64,000 nt of DNA from Pterobdella sp. o SKG-2022 (Eukaryota; Annelida; Clitellata; Hirudinida; Piscicolidae). Positions 1 to 13,500 of the stretch are shown here, in pieces. Numbering within the stretch: position 1 is the first letter of the stretch; each line of letters begins with the position of its first letter. The notes beneath the pieces are model-generated. The model did not search any database. It had not been told where the DNA came from and was given only the letters and a program-made list of their open reading frames with translations. Where the stretch lies: contig OZ038321.1 in the NCBI GenBank assembly GCA_964035795.1, positions 4,964,200 to 5,028,199 of the forward strand. Reading direction: 5' to 3'. A program made the translations under genes and the position numbers.

Positions 1-134
1 ATCTGTTTCACAGTGTGTTGTCACTACATAGAATTTGTAGCAAGCACTTTGATCTATAAGAAAAAGCTCTTGAAAAATACCCCATCAAGTTCCATTACAC
101 TGGTTGAATTGACCATGATTATTCAACAATTCAG

Positions 135-3100
135 ATGAAATGTGACCAATATTGGCCTTCAAATTCCACTGAGCTATATGGATGTATCTATGTTTCTCTG
201 TCGAGTGTCAACAATTTTTCGACATACACCACTAGAACTTTCCAATTAACCAATGTAAACGGTTTTTATCACCATAGTGCAAATGGTTTTGTATGTTTTG
301 AAAAATAAATTTTTTAGTTATTTAAATTCATGAGATTATTGAAATTGTATACCTTTAAAGAAGAAAAATAAAATTATAGAAAATGTTTCTAATCCCTCAG
401 GTGAATTCATTGGAGAAAAGAATCATAACACAGTTTCAGTTCACAGATTGGCCTGACCAAGGAGCCCCTATCTGTCCCTCATCTTTTCTCTTGTTTGTCA
501 AACGTACTAAAGCTTTTGCTCCTATTTATCCTGGCCCACTCATAGTGCATTGCAGGTTGCTTAGGATCGACTTATTTCATCTCATATAGACTTGACGATA
601 ATTTTAACATAAACCTAAAGCTTTTCAATATATTTTTGAACAATTTTATACTATATTTTACTACTTTATTTGTAAGCTAACACCTTGATCATGTTAATAT
701 CAAACAATAAATGTCTCTGTTAGAATAAGTTTCAGATGAATGATAAATTTACAACAGTGCCGGAGTGGGTAGAACGGGTGTGTTTATCACGATAGATATA
801 ACCTTAGATCGGATTCAGTATGAAGAGATGATTGATGTGTATGGTTGTGTGACGTTGATGAGGTCTCAAAGGAATTATATGGTTCAAACTGAAGAACAAT
901 ACAGGTTTCAATTGAGAAATTTATTCACTATCGAAAAACTACGAAAAAATATTGAAAATGAACAAGAAAATATTTAAAAATATTTCAATGCATAATAACT
1001 CAATGTTTCAGGTTTTTGTACGAAGTAATTGAAGAATCTATAAAAAATGGAAAATGCTCTATACCAGCAGACCGTCTCTTCAGCCAGTTCAACGGCCTTG
1101 TAGAAATTAACCCTTTGACTGGCTATTCAGAGTTGGAATTAGAATTTAAAGTAAGTTACCAATGGCCTACTTTTATGAAAACTTTATGAACATGAAACAA
1201 ACAAAACAGAAATTGAACAGTGACCAAAACACTTTTTCTTACAAAACTTTAGGCCACAAAAATAAAAACCGATCTCAAAATATTCTGCCAAGTAGGTTCA
1301 TATGTAACTGAAAATAATGGAAGTTAAATAAAATATTTTTTTAAAATTTTCACGTGTTTAAAATTACCAACATTCCGATAAAATATTAATCTTTTAAGCT
1401 TTTTCTTTGAAACAATTAATAACAAATTGATACATGATGTCTTTGAAGAGTTGTGTTTTTGTATTAATAGATGTATTTTTTTATCATACAGACGAATCAA
1501 GTCGAGTGCATTTAACATCAATACATGAAGTTTCTTCTTCTGATTACATCAATGCCAATTTTGTGCATGTTGGTTTCTAAAATAGCGAAAATTTATCTAA
1601 ATATTGAAATTTGCCGAGTTTGAATTATGTTTGTTCATTTTAACTTTTGATTGTCAAGTAAGAACATACGAAATTTATTGATAGCATATAAATTGAATTT
1701 TTGAAGCAAAAAGCATAAAACTTAAAAATGTGATGGTAAAAAACTTTGATGCAAATTTAAATAACCTAAAACATCGAGGGAACGATAATCAAAACAAAAC
1801 CTCAACTCTTGATCATTAAATATATATATTTATCTTTATTTATTTATTATATCCCTATACATATATATTTATAGATACATTTGATTGATGTTTTTAAAAG
1901 CAACATACCTACTCAGAGTTATAAAGATCAAAAAGCTTTCATTGCTACACAAGCTCCAATAGCTTCGACCTGCGAAGATTTTTGGAGGATGGTTTGGGAA
2001 TACAAATGCTCTATCATTGTAACTATCTGTAAACTAAAAGAAAATGGAAAGGTTTAAAATTCAATCATCTGCTGAATTAAATAATTTATTTTGATCCTTT
2101 GGCGTTCCAAGTTGGATTAAGACTAGAAATTTTCATTATGAACAAAATAATCTTGAAAATATGAAACCTCTTCCATGTAAAATCTTCTTTTTTAAAAATC
2201 CAAATTAACCAAAAATTGATTTGATAATCACAACAGGAGACTTGTTACCAATATTGGCCTGATAGCCGGTCGGTGCGCCATAAATACTTTGTGGTCGATC
2301 CTATCGCCCATTACAACATGCCCTTCTACATGTTGAGGGAATTCAAAGTCACTGATGCCAGGGTACTAGAAAAAATATTTCTATTTTTGATAAGACTACA
2401 TTAACTGTAAAAAATATATTTTTGAAATATTTCAAAAGAGAGTTTTATTTATATTGGAATATCAATGCATCTTCCTATCCCAATAATCTTAGGACGGCCA
2501 ATCTAGAGTGGTTAGACAGTTCCAGTATTCAGAATGGCCAGAAAACGGAGTGCCATCTTCTGGAGAAGGTTTTATTGAGTTCATAGGACATATTCAAAAA
2601 ACCAAACAACAGTTTGGTATTGAGAACCCCATTATTGTACATTGCAGGTAGGTTAATGCGTTCTTTCTTCAATGAATTTATGAATTTCATTATTTCAAAA
2701 TCAAATCATTATCAAAAACATGAAAAATATATATTAAAGTGGATATCACATTAGTTTATAATTTCCATCTTTTTCAACAGTTTGGGTGCGGGAAGAACTG
2801 GTGTTTTTATTACTCTGAACAATTGTATAGAACGCTTAGGACACGAAAGTAACAACATTTTATTAGATAAAATTCTTTAAAAAAATTGATTAAAAATATT
2901 TATTTATTAGTTAAACATTGACATATTTAGTTTTTTTCATTCGCCACCATTAAGTTTTAAGGAATTTTTTGCTTTATAGACGTTTTAAAGATATATTTCA
3001 ATAACTATAATCTTGATCTTTTTAGTTCTGTTTCTAATTGTTTAAATGTAGGCAGCTTTCAAATTCAAAAACAACTTTTTTCTGTACATCCTATCACTAA

Positions 3101-4068
3101 ATATGACACAAGAATTCGTAAGGCTTTTGGACCTTTTCTACATCTCCCAGTGTGACCTGCCTAGTTTGCTATTGAAATCTTTTTAGTAGAGCCTATCACT
3201 TTCTCGTCCAAAAATATCAAGTTGTTTATTATTATTTTTTTTGCATCGTTTTCAACGACAAAAAAATAATCCTTAAAAGCAGTAACTGCTATATTGAAGG
3301 TAGGCAAGTCAAGTACAATTTGTTTTCTGCTATAACCTAATTGAACTAAACAAATGTGTAACTTCAGAAGGGCTTGCACTTTTAAAGAGTTTAGATGAAA
3401 ATTTGAATTCTGTGTAATGTATCCATTTTCACACGTTGCACACCAAATTATTTCCATTCTGTTGGCTCTGACCCAGAATTGAACCTTGTACTTTTGGATT
3501 TGATCTCTGACGCCATTTACAACTAAGCTAGCTGGATCAAGTTTTTTTTTCTTTAAACTTTTGGACCTGTGATATTCTACTAATTTTCAACTTTGGGGAA
3601 AAAAATGTATTGGTTGCTGACCTTCATCAGCGACAATTTTTCACATGTTTTGAGCGCTTCTATAAAAAACCTTCGCACCGTACATGTATATAATATAAAC
3701 AATAATAAAAATAATGACTGTGTTAATAACCCAAAAAATATATATGGTTAAAACTAAAATGAAAATAAAATAATAAATAATGATGTTCAGGTATCGTAGA
3801 CGTGTACCAGACCGTTAAACTGATCAGACTGCAAAGAAGTTGCCTTATACAAAAGCTTGTAAGTTTTACTTATGATTTCCTTGCCGCATCATTTCCAATG
3901 TGTAATGTTTGATTTCTGACTTTGAAATACTCGGAAAAAATTGATTTTATCACATTATTAATGAAAAACTAAAATAAATTTCAATTAAATCCTATTAAGG
4001 ATGAATATCTCTTCTGCTACCAAGCCGTTTTGGAATATTTGGGGTCATTTGATCACTTGGTTTCTTGA
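135..4068 (+). CDS. LAR-type receptor protein tyrosine phosphatase, 3' part (end of D1 and all of D2)
   Basis: Twelve exons: 135-254, 401-555, 758-904, 1012-1150, 1210-1291, 1492-1568, 1917-2051, 2237-2362, 2493-2647, 2781-2848, 3791-3858 and 4000-4068, with consistent phases, giving 446 residues and a stop. Seen: a KCDQYWP stretch, D1 WPD loop (TDWPDQG), the active-site signature [10 protein letters not shown] and the Q-loop MVQTEEQY. The LEFK linker leads into D2, with WPE instead of [13 protein letters not shown], and the ending EYLGSFDH typical of LAR/PTPRD/PTPRS. LAR proteins are type I membrane receptors with Ig and FN3 ectodomains. D1 dephosphorylates tyrosines in axon guidance and synapse assembly, and D2 is mostly regulatory. 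D2 is diverged here: its Q-loop reads IQKLDEY instead of VQTEDQY. The ectodomain, membrane span and start of D1 lie left of the window. Confidence 0.93.
3463..3537 (-). repeat. tRNA-derived SINE-like element in the phosphatase intron
   Basis: Read on the minus strand, this piece of the 0.9-kb intron between the last D2 exons has a good A-box (TAGCTTAGTTG) and a B-box (GGTTCAATTCT) at tRNA-like spacing. The T-arm and anticodon stems pair poorly, so it is a decayed tRNA-derived element and not a working tRNA. Confidence 0.4.
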
Positions 4069-4157
4069 AGCGTTATTAAACTTTGCTGTTATTTTTTTCG
4101 TCAGAGCTTCAGTACTGCTCATGTTTAGTTGCTTGATCGTCTCATAAAAAGTTTGTA

Positions 4158-4163
4158 AATAAA
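4158..4163 (+). other. Polyadenylation signal of the LAR phosphatase gene
   Basis: An AATAAA hexamer lies about 90 bases after the stop codon at 4068, in the convergent gap between this gene and the oppositely oriented PAN/vWA/C1q gene. The gap 4069-4532 otherwise shows only the 3' untranslated parts of the two genes. Confidence 0.5.
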
Positions 4164-4509
4164 AACATCGAAAAAGTTTATTCAATTAAATAATTTCAAA
4201 CAAGTTTTGATATTCAAAAGTGGAAAATTTCAAAATTGTAAGCAGATAATTGTTAACAATTCAATCATCTAATTTTAAATAAAAAAATATGCTAAATTCT
4301 TTGTGTAATTCTGCCAGCAGGATTACTTTTTTTAATATTTTTTCAGACAAAAATTTATTCAAAAACACGAATCAAAATTAGTTTTTAATGAAATCCATAA
4401 GGCTGTTAATCAATTAAATCTAATTTATATAGACGGTAGTTGATTCAATAGTTATTTTACAGCTTTTCAAGAACAAAAAAACACGCATCGAACTATAAAC
4501 CTTACAAAA

Positions 4510-4515
4510 TTTATT
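4510..4515 (-). other. Polyadenylation signal of the PAN/vWA/C1q gene
   Basis: AATAAA on the minus strand, about 20 bases past the stop codon at 4533. Confidence 0.5.
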
Positions 4516-4532
4516 GCTTTTTAAAAAATTCA

Positions 4533-7500
4533 TCAATAAATTAAAAATCCTAAAAACGAAGTGTGATAACCAAAAGTATTACTAGTGATGCTCGATCCAG
4601 GCTCTACAACTACTTTCAATAAATCATTTTGGTTAAGAGAAACCACCATTCCATGACCTAAAACGTCAATTCCATTATGGTTGGTAGATTGGTGGTCGAT
4701 ACTGAAAACTATATCGTTGTTTCTTCGTAAAGTGACTTTAGCCTTCATGAATGGAGATGTTCCTATGCTAACATATATGTAGTAAAATCCACTTTTGGAA
4801 ATCGTCACAATATTGTTGGCTTCATTAGTGTTTTGCTTAATGAGCCATTCTTCAAAAACCAATGGGTCAGCAGCCCCTGAATTTGAGTCTTTGTATGCCG
4901 CCCAAGATACAGATTCAGTAGTTCTGAAATAAGGAAACACTTGGAAAGAAATTAATTTTTGATCGTTTCCAGGAGTAATTCTTCCAAAATTGCTGACCAT
5001 TTTGACAGCTTTATTACAGGGAACAAGGATTGACCTAGCAATAGTAGTCAGTCCATTGGTATTAGTAGTGAGTCTTTGAGCAGCATAATTTTTCGTCAAA
5101 CCTTCTAATACTATTTGAGTACTTTGACCAGCTGGTACGCCAGCGGTGAAAGTGAAAAAGTAATTGCTGTCAATTCTGCAAGAATAAGTGTGATCGGCCG
5201 TATTGTAAATACCCGCATCAGGGTTAATAAGCGGGTTTGGAAACTGAATAGTACTATATCTGTAACAATTTAAGTTTTGTTCAAGAAAGATATTGGAACA
5301 TGAATTTCATGAATAATTAATGAAAAAAAAGATTGAAAAATTAACCCGCTGTATGTGTTTGGACTGAAGCCGCTGAAGACATTTCCTACCAAAAAGCCGG
5401 CATTATTCAAACTGAAAGAAGACCATGAAGTCTGGCCATTCACTCCATATATCCGTCCAGATTTTAACCTCAGAGACAAAGTTACTCCTCTAGTCATTAA
5501 AACTATTGCCGAACGACATCCAGTTATATCGCCGTTGCTTGAAGTCGACATCCATTCAAAAGAGATTGGCGTAGGAAAGCCTCCTACTGTTTCAATATGA
5601 GCAGTTTCACCTGTTGGAACACCAGCACAAACTTCTATGAAGTTATAAGATGAAGCAAGACTCATTTTTGAAGTGCCAGTTGAAGGATTGAAAGAATTTC
5701 TACTATTGGCAAAAATAGAATTTCCAATAATAAGAGCATCATTTCCATTCAAATTTCCTCTAAAAGCAACTCCAAATGTAGAATCACCTTTTAAAAAAGT
5801 ATATTCTTGTTATTCCAATGTTGATTCAATATTATTCAATAAAATTGACGTATAATTTTTTGAATTAACCATCACTCGGTGTTATTGGAGTAACAATAAG
5901 AGTGGTTGTCCTCGTCGTAAAAGAAACAACGTCGGATGTTGAACTAGTAGGAATCAAATTTGTTGTTAGACCTTGAGGTTGAGTCGCTAAAAAAAACAAA
6001 AAAATTTGCTTAAACCGAAAATTTTTTAAATGTTTGAAAAAAATAAATCAGAATCAAGAATAATTTTAAATATAATAATTATCTTTACTGATAACTGGTC
6101 CACAAGAAAACTGGTTCACGAAGAGAGTGAGATTACTAAAGGCAAGATCTAACTCTGAGTATGAACGGACTAAGGCTAGGCCAGTAGGCGATGCAAACTG
6201 CATTAGTTCGGGAATACTCAAAGATTTATTCACGCCCAGAGCTATGAAAAAAGTGTTTTTAACATAAAATAAATGTCTATAACGAAGTTTAAACAATTAT
6301 AACCAACCATAACGCTTAATGTTCGTGGCATCAAGTCTTGTAATAGCCGGACCTAAATCGTTTATCCAATTATCAGACGTTTTTTCGTCAATAATCAAAG
6401 CAACAACATGCACTTTTCCTGCTCTTGCTCCATAAACTGGGTTTTGGTACATATCAAGGGTTTTAATGATGCCGTCGGGAAGGTTTGTAAATTGTCCATC
6501 AAAAGGTATTGCATCGATCTTTTCGTTTAATTCATTTTGTGAATAAACTTGGCCCAAAGGAATTTGAATTTTCGCTTGGGAAGAGAATGTTATAACGCCC
6601 AAGTGATCAAGATTTTGACCATAGTTTATAGAGTTTAAAGCAATTTTTTTGGCAAAACTTTTCACAATCTGCCAATTAGTTTCCCCAACGCTTCCAGAAT
6701 TATCCAAAAGAAGAGTCAAGTCAACAAGACATTGTCCTAAAAATTTCATCAATACTTTAAATTGAAAGTTTATTTTTAGCTTTTTAGAATCCTATTAATG
6801 TACTTACAAAGTTTTAACAAAAATTTTAGCATAGGCTGACGTTTTATGGTAAGATTAGACTTATCGTAAGTATTAGCTGTTTTTGCTTATTATTTATAAT
6901 AGAAAACTCTCATAAACCGACGTAAAAAATTGTTGAAAAGTTTATTTTCGAAATTTGTTTTGAGAAGTATTTACCTGGTCTAGCACTAGGTGGTAACGTC
7001 GTAGTAACTGAAAAGTTTTTGAAATTTAACAAATTAATTGAAGAAGGTGAAATAAATGGTACATTTAAAAAACATGATGTTACCTGTAGTAAGACTTTCA
7101 AGGTCAGAAACACAGTATTGTCTTATATATAATGTAGACCCGCCTTCAAACTTTATTGTGGATTCTCTTCCCCTAAACAAGTAGCAAGAAGAAGAAATAG
7201 CAATATACGTGAAACTTGTACAGTTGCCAGAAAAACATTCCATTTGACAATTCTCGAGAGTAGCAATGAATTGTTTGTAACTTTGAGAACGATCAGGACT
7301 ATAGTTAAGGAAGCTGGAAAATGATTTAGTGCAAGCCTCAGGATAATCTGGAATATTAAACAATTATTCAAAGTATTAAATAATTATGTGAGCAATAAAA
7401 TTTGAAACAAACTTGGAGCGAAAGAAGAACATCTAGTATATCGGTTGCAACAACTGTTAGCTTGCTGGGCTGGAAGTGGATTGCTTCTATGTACGAAACA

Positions 7501-10500
7501 ACTTCTAGACATAATGGCGTAATCAATAGCGAGACAAAGTGAGTCCGCACTACAAAGAGCCAAACATGTGGCTTCATCTACATTTCCTGCTACTTGGTTA
7601 CCAGCATCAGAATTGATTCCATATGATTTTGTCATGGTTGTACAAACTACAAAAAAAATTGAATCATTTTGAAGTTTGAACTTTTTGCAAAAAAGAAAAG
7701 TATCAAAATGACTGCAGCATTACCTTGATTCATCATTCTTGTGGTAGTTACTGTTGGGGCTGTAAGAACAAAACTTAACAAACTATGTTCAAAAGTACTT
7801 ATATTTGAAACTCTATATTTTAATTACCAGCAGTTGTGCATCCAAGAGAAACTCTTGTCAAGTCATAATGGTCAACACCGGGAGCTGAACCCAAAGAGCC
7901 TCTAACCGTATGAATATAGCATGCAAAAGAGTTTCTGTCAATATCAATTCCAACACAACTACTGAGCTGTGTACAAGCGGTTTTGCATTCTTCTACTGTA
8001 GTAGCTCTATTAAAAGTCCCACCTCTCAAGTTAAAATCTCGAACCAGGTTGAAATCAAAGCGTACTTGACAGACATTTGGATCAACTGTTGTTGAAGTTT
8101 GAGGAGCATTTGTCATAATTGAAGTGGTTGTTGTAGGTGAAGTGGTAGTTGTAGGTGAAGTGGTAGTTGTAGGTGAAGTGGTGGTAGTAGTTTGTAAATT
8201 AAAAGTAGTTGTTCTTAATAAAAAGGAAGTTGTAGATCTAAGAGCGTTCGTTGTCATTGTAGTTGTTGTTGTTGTAATTGTTGTTGTTGTAGTTGTTGTA
8301 ATTGTTGTTGTTGTCGTTGTAATTAATGTTGTTGTGGTTGCGTTATTCGTCGATCCCAAATCTGTTCAAAAATATAAGTTTAATAAAACTTTCGAAATCA
8401 TCAAAAGTTCAAATCCTAAAATTCTATTAACCCCATACTCCGCATGTCTTCTTAAATTCCGTCAACAAAGGGGGTTTAGGAAACAAATTGGTTATGATGT
8501 ATGGATTACTTATACGCTGTATCCAACATACTGTGCTTCCTCTTCTGTCGATTTGATAACTTTTGCAATCAACATTTCTTGTACATTCCTGTTTGCACCC
8601 ATTTTCATCTAAGTTTGGGAAGGGCTCGGCTTGGGCAGAAACAAATTCAATTGTGCTAGCTCTATAAAAGATACCGAAAGAGCAACCTATAAACGTATAA
8701 AAAAATTTCAAAATAGGTTTATTGTGAATTATTGAATATGAAAATTATATTTAAGTAATATCCTACTTTGTACGCACTCTTTTACAAACTCATTGTTGAA
8801 AAAGTTTGCAAAATACAAATTAGTGAAAACAAGATTTCTTCGATCGACTTGGAACCAGCAGACATTATTGCCAGGCTCTTTATCGATTTGGAAGGATACG
8901 CATGTAGGATCTGCTGTGCACGCTCCTTCGCAAGACGTTTCATTTTCTGCACTTTTAGGAACAGCTCTCAGAGAAACATAACCCGGGTTAGGTACAGAGT
9001 AGATGACGGAACATGAACCTTTATCGGGGTTATCAAATAGATGTATAAACCAACCGGTAAACGTTCAATGCAGTTATTAATAAAAATTCATTGTAAATAA
9101 TTTCTCAAAACTTTTTCTAATTTTTGTCAGGCTTAAAATTTTTTTAAAAAATTTGATTTTTTTGAAGCATTTTCAATTGGTTCTTGAAGTTTTCCATAGA
9201 ATCACAATTGTATATTGTGGAAATTAACAAAAAGTTTTATCTTATTTATGCTAAAACTATACTTTTCATGAAGTTTTTAAGTAGCCATTACTAACATACA
9301 TTTTTTAAATTTTCTATAAAATTAAATACACTACTGAGCAAATAATGTCTCGAAAACCTTAAACTTCAAGTGATATCATATTTATGGAAACTTTCACTTG
9401 CAAATTTTTTTTTAATCAAATAAACTAGATTAGACATCAAATTGAAAACAAAATTTTATCAAATTTTTTTATAAGTGCTTTAAAAATCTTTTAAATTGTG
9501 CACTGTAACCAATGAAACTGATTGGGCTCATGTCATATATAAATATGCTTTTTAAGTTCCCTTTTGTTTAAATTTAAAATTTTTTTTTTTCTCAGATTTT
9601 CAAATGTATATTTTTTCAAGTTTAAATTCTTAATAAGCGTTTTGTGATATAAACTTTTGCAAACGTTCAACAAAAGGGCTACCTGGTGCTGATGTGGTTG
9701 TTGGAACAGTAGTTGTTGTAACAGTAGCTGTTGTAACAGTAGTTGTTATAACAGTAGTTGTTGTAACAGTGGTAGTTGTTGGAACAGTGGTGGTTGTTGT
9801 AACAGTAGTACTGGTTGTAGTGGTAGTTGTTGAACTAGCTTCCCCACTGCAGTTGGTCGTTTTGAAGTATTCCGTTACACCACTACGGCCGAAAAACTGA
9901 AGGTTTGTTGTGTTTTGAATCCAACAAAGTGAATTTGCGTCTATTTGATAAGACACACAAGCTTTGTAGTTTGTACATATATTTTCGCAGTCTGCTTTAA
10001 CGTTAATGTTTGGTAGTTGAAAAGCGTTGAAAGATGCATTACCAGGTGTGTTGGCCACGTAAACAGTTACGCAACCTTGTGCAGCTGGAAATTTCATTAT
10101 TAATAAATTAGCATAAAACTAAAAAATATATAAATAATACAATATTTTGAAGTATTAACTTGTAGCAGAAGTTTGACACTGTTTTCTGAATTCTTGAACT
10201 CCTGGATTGTTATAAAATGTAACTTCTGAAGTACGTTGTAAGAAGCAGAATTCATTTGGATTTGGCTTAGCTGCAACAATTTGGTAAGCTTTGCATGTAT
10301 TATCATCGAGACATGCTTTTTCACAAGTATCTTTAGTGACGAAAGGTGTTGCATTAGCTCCAATAGTAGACTGTCCTAAAGTTAGTGCTTGGAAAGTACA
10401 GGTTCCTAAAGAAAAATATTTGAATAAATAAATAAAACATTTCGACATATTTTCGCCATTGAATATTAGTTTTGGTGTAGAACAAATAAAAATTTACCTG

Positions 10501-13500
10501 AAGGTGTTGTGGTAGTAGTAGTAGAAGTAACTGCTGAAGGGCACTTTTTGAAATACTCTGTTACTCCAATGTTTTCGTATTGATTGCCTATAGCCGTTGG
10601 GTCTAGTTGGTGCCAACAGAAAGGCTCGTTGGGTCTGGTGTTAATTTGGTATGACAAGCACTTAGAGTCTTGTAAGCAAGCTGCTTCACACTGTGCTCTG
10701 TCTAGATTAGACAATTTTTTAGCACCAATTGTACTTCGGTTTGGAAGTCCAGCTTCAAAAATATAGTTGCAGGGAGGAGCTGGTGGAAAACAAGAATTTT
10801 TTAATAAAGTTTTTCAGAATATTATATAAAATATGTATTTTTACAACAATTTCAGTTATATTAAAAAAAAATTACCACTTGTAGTTGTTGTCGTTGTGGT
10901 AGAAATATCGTTAGCACAAACTTTGAAATACTCTGTAGTAAAAGGCCTAGCGAACTGTTGAGAAAGTCGTGATCGGTCGAGTTGGAACCAGCAAAAATTA
11001 GAAGCACCCGGTGCCCGATCAATTTGATAAGACCAACAGTTAACGTTAGTTAAACAATTAGTTTCGCAAAGTTGTTGTGTTGTGAATGTTTGGTTTACGG
11101 CGCCTATTGAGGCTTGGTTCGTGGTGTTCGAAAAGAATGCAAAAGTACAAGGAACTGTGAATATTTAATGCTCCTTTTTGGTAATTTTGAACTATGAAGT
11201 ATTTATGTAACAAAGTTAAAAGTCATGTTTACCTGAAACAGTGGTGGATAGTTGACTTTCACAGATTTTGAAATATTCCGTTACACCTGTTCTATCGTAC
11301 TGTACAGTGGAACCCCTGTTCAATTGAAACCAACATTTCAATGGACTTGGAGACAATAGTTCTATTTGATAACTATAACAGTTAGGGTTGATCAAACAGT
11401 TAGCTCTGCACAACTGTTCTGTCGCGAACGTCTGTTCGGTAGCTCCAAGGGTCGCTTGCCCTGAAGATGTCTGGCTGAAAGTCTGTACGCATACTGTTGA
11501 AAAAAATACGTATTTCAATAGTTTATTGTATCTTTATTAATTACCAAAGTTTCCAAATCACTTTGTAGAAGCTTACCGGGTGCGGTTGTGGTAGTGGCTA
11601 CAGTGTTTTTGCAAACTTTCAAAAATTCGGTCACACCAGTTCTCTCTGCTTGATTAACAAGATTGTTTCTGTCTAATTGGAACCAACATAAAGCTGACGG
11701 GTTTGGACTACGATCAATTTGATAAGACCAGCAATTTGAATTGGTTAAACAGTTGTTTTTACAAAGTTCTTCGGTAGTATAAGTTTGTTGGGTAGCACCA
11801 ATAGAAGCTTGATTAGTATTGTTGTTGAAAAAAACATACTCGCAAGGGGGAGCTGAAAAAATAAGTTGAAAAATTGAAAACTCAAAATCAGAAAGTATTA
11901 AAAAAATAAAACGTTTTCTACATGCTGTAGTCGTGCTGGTGCTTGTGCTGGTGCTTGTGCTGGTGCTGGTGCTAGTGCTGGTGCTAGTAGTTGTGCTAGT
12001 GCTAGATTCGCATGAAGTTATTTTAACAAATTCTGTTACTCTTGGTCTAGTATAAGATGCGGTTGCAATAAAAGCTTCATTGAATTGAAGCCAGCATAAA
12101 ACTTCATTGACGTTTAAATCCAACTGATATGAAACACACGCGTTATCATCTAAGCATGCTTGTCTGCAACTAGCGGGCGTTGTGAAGCTAGTATTGAAAA
12201 CAGCAAAAAATGAATTGACATTGCTTGGCCTTTCTTGGAAGGTGGTTGGGCATGGAGCTACAGCTTCAATGTGAAACATGGTTTTATATATAAATAATCA
12301 ATATTAGTTAATGCGCGTTTTTTGAACGTTTTTACTAATGCGCAAGATTTTGAAACTTTCATAATGTTTCAAATTGAATTTTAATTTTTAAAACTTTTTG
12401 AAATTTTTGAATTTTTGTTTATATGCTTCAAATAGAAGTTCAATAAATTTAATACAAACTTGATTGAGTGGTGGTAGTAGTGAGCGTACAGTAAGTAGTA
12501 TTTTTGATAAATTCAATAATGCCAGGAGCATTTCTTGTGTTAGGTAAATTGCTTGCAACAAACTGAAACCAGCAGAGATTCGTACTTCCAACAGTTCTAT
12601 CTAGCTGATAAGAAAAACAGTTTTGGTTAGCCAAACAAGCATCTGAGCACTCTTTATCGGTTGTGAAACTTTGAGGAGTTGCCCCTATAGAAACTGTTAC
12701 CGCTCTTACAGGATTGAATATAGGGGGACAATCTATGCAAATAATATTGAAATTCATCAAAACATTCATAGGTTATTTAACCGATAAAAAACATCGAACT
12801 GACTATTTGGGGAGGAACAATTAAATATTTTTTCATATTCATTTATATTTGGACGCCGGGTGAGAGCAGTTTTGTCTAAAGTTCCATATTGAAGCCAACA
12901 AAAATTTGATCCTGGGTTGGTGTTTGTTTGGTAAGATTTACACGTAGAGTTGTTCTCGCACGCAGTTTTACAAGCTGCATCAGTAGTAATGCCAGGGATA
13001 ACAGTAGCTCCGAGGGAAGAGCCACCAAGGAGTGTAAATGTCGTGCTGCATGCTGCGGTTTTAAGTGGGTGTTAAAATATCACAAATCAGGAATTCATTA
13101 GAATCCAATTAAAAATCGAAACTACTTACAAGAACAGTCTCTTATTTTGCGGTATTCATTAATGTTTGGAGAAGAGTACAAATTCGTCGTAACGAAAGCG
13201 TTAGTGGTTTTTTGAATCCAACAAAATGAGGCTCCGGGATTAGTGTTCAGCTGATAAGATAAACAAGCGCTGTCACCCCTGCACACCGCTTCACACGCAC
13301 TTTGTGTTGTCTCAGCGTTACTGACCGCTTGTCTCGATACAACGTTGTTTGGCCAAAGTTGAAAAGATTCCGGACAATCTTTTGAATGATTGTTTTTTTA
13401 TCAGATTATCATTATTAAATTCAATTTATTAGAATTTTAAAAAAATGAATGAAATTCAAAAAAACACATTAATACTCTGAGTTTGGGCATTGATGGTCAA

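Noticed and set aside
3161..3457. 98-codon minus-strand frame in the phosphatase intron
   Set aside because: No domain, opposite to the gene, lies next to a tRNA-like remnant; intron or repeat sequence explains it.
8124..8612. Long plus-strand Val-rich open frame
   Set aside because: It is the antisense of the Thr-coding repeat (ACN codons read as GTN) in the minus-strand PAN gene; the same holds for 9694-9900.
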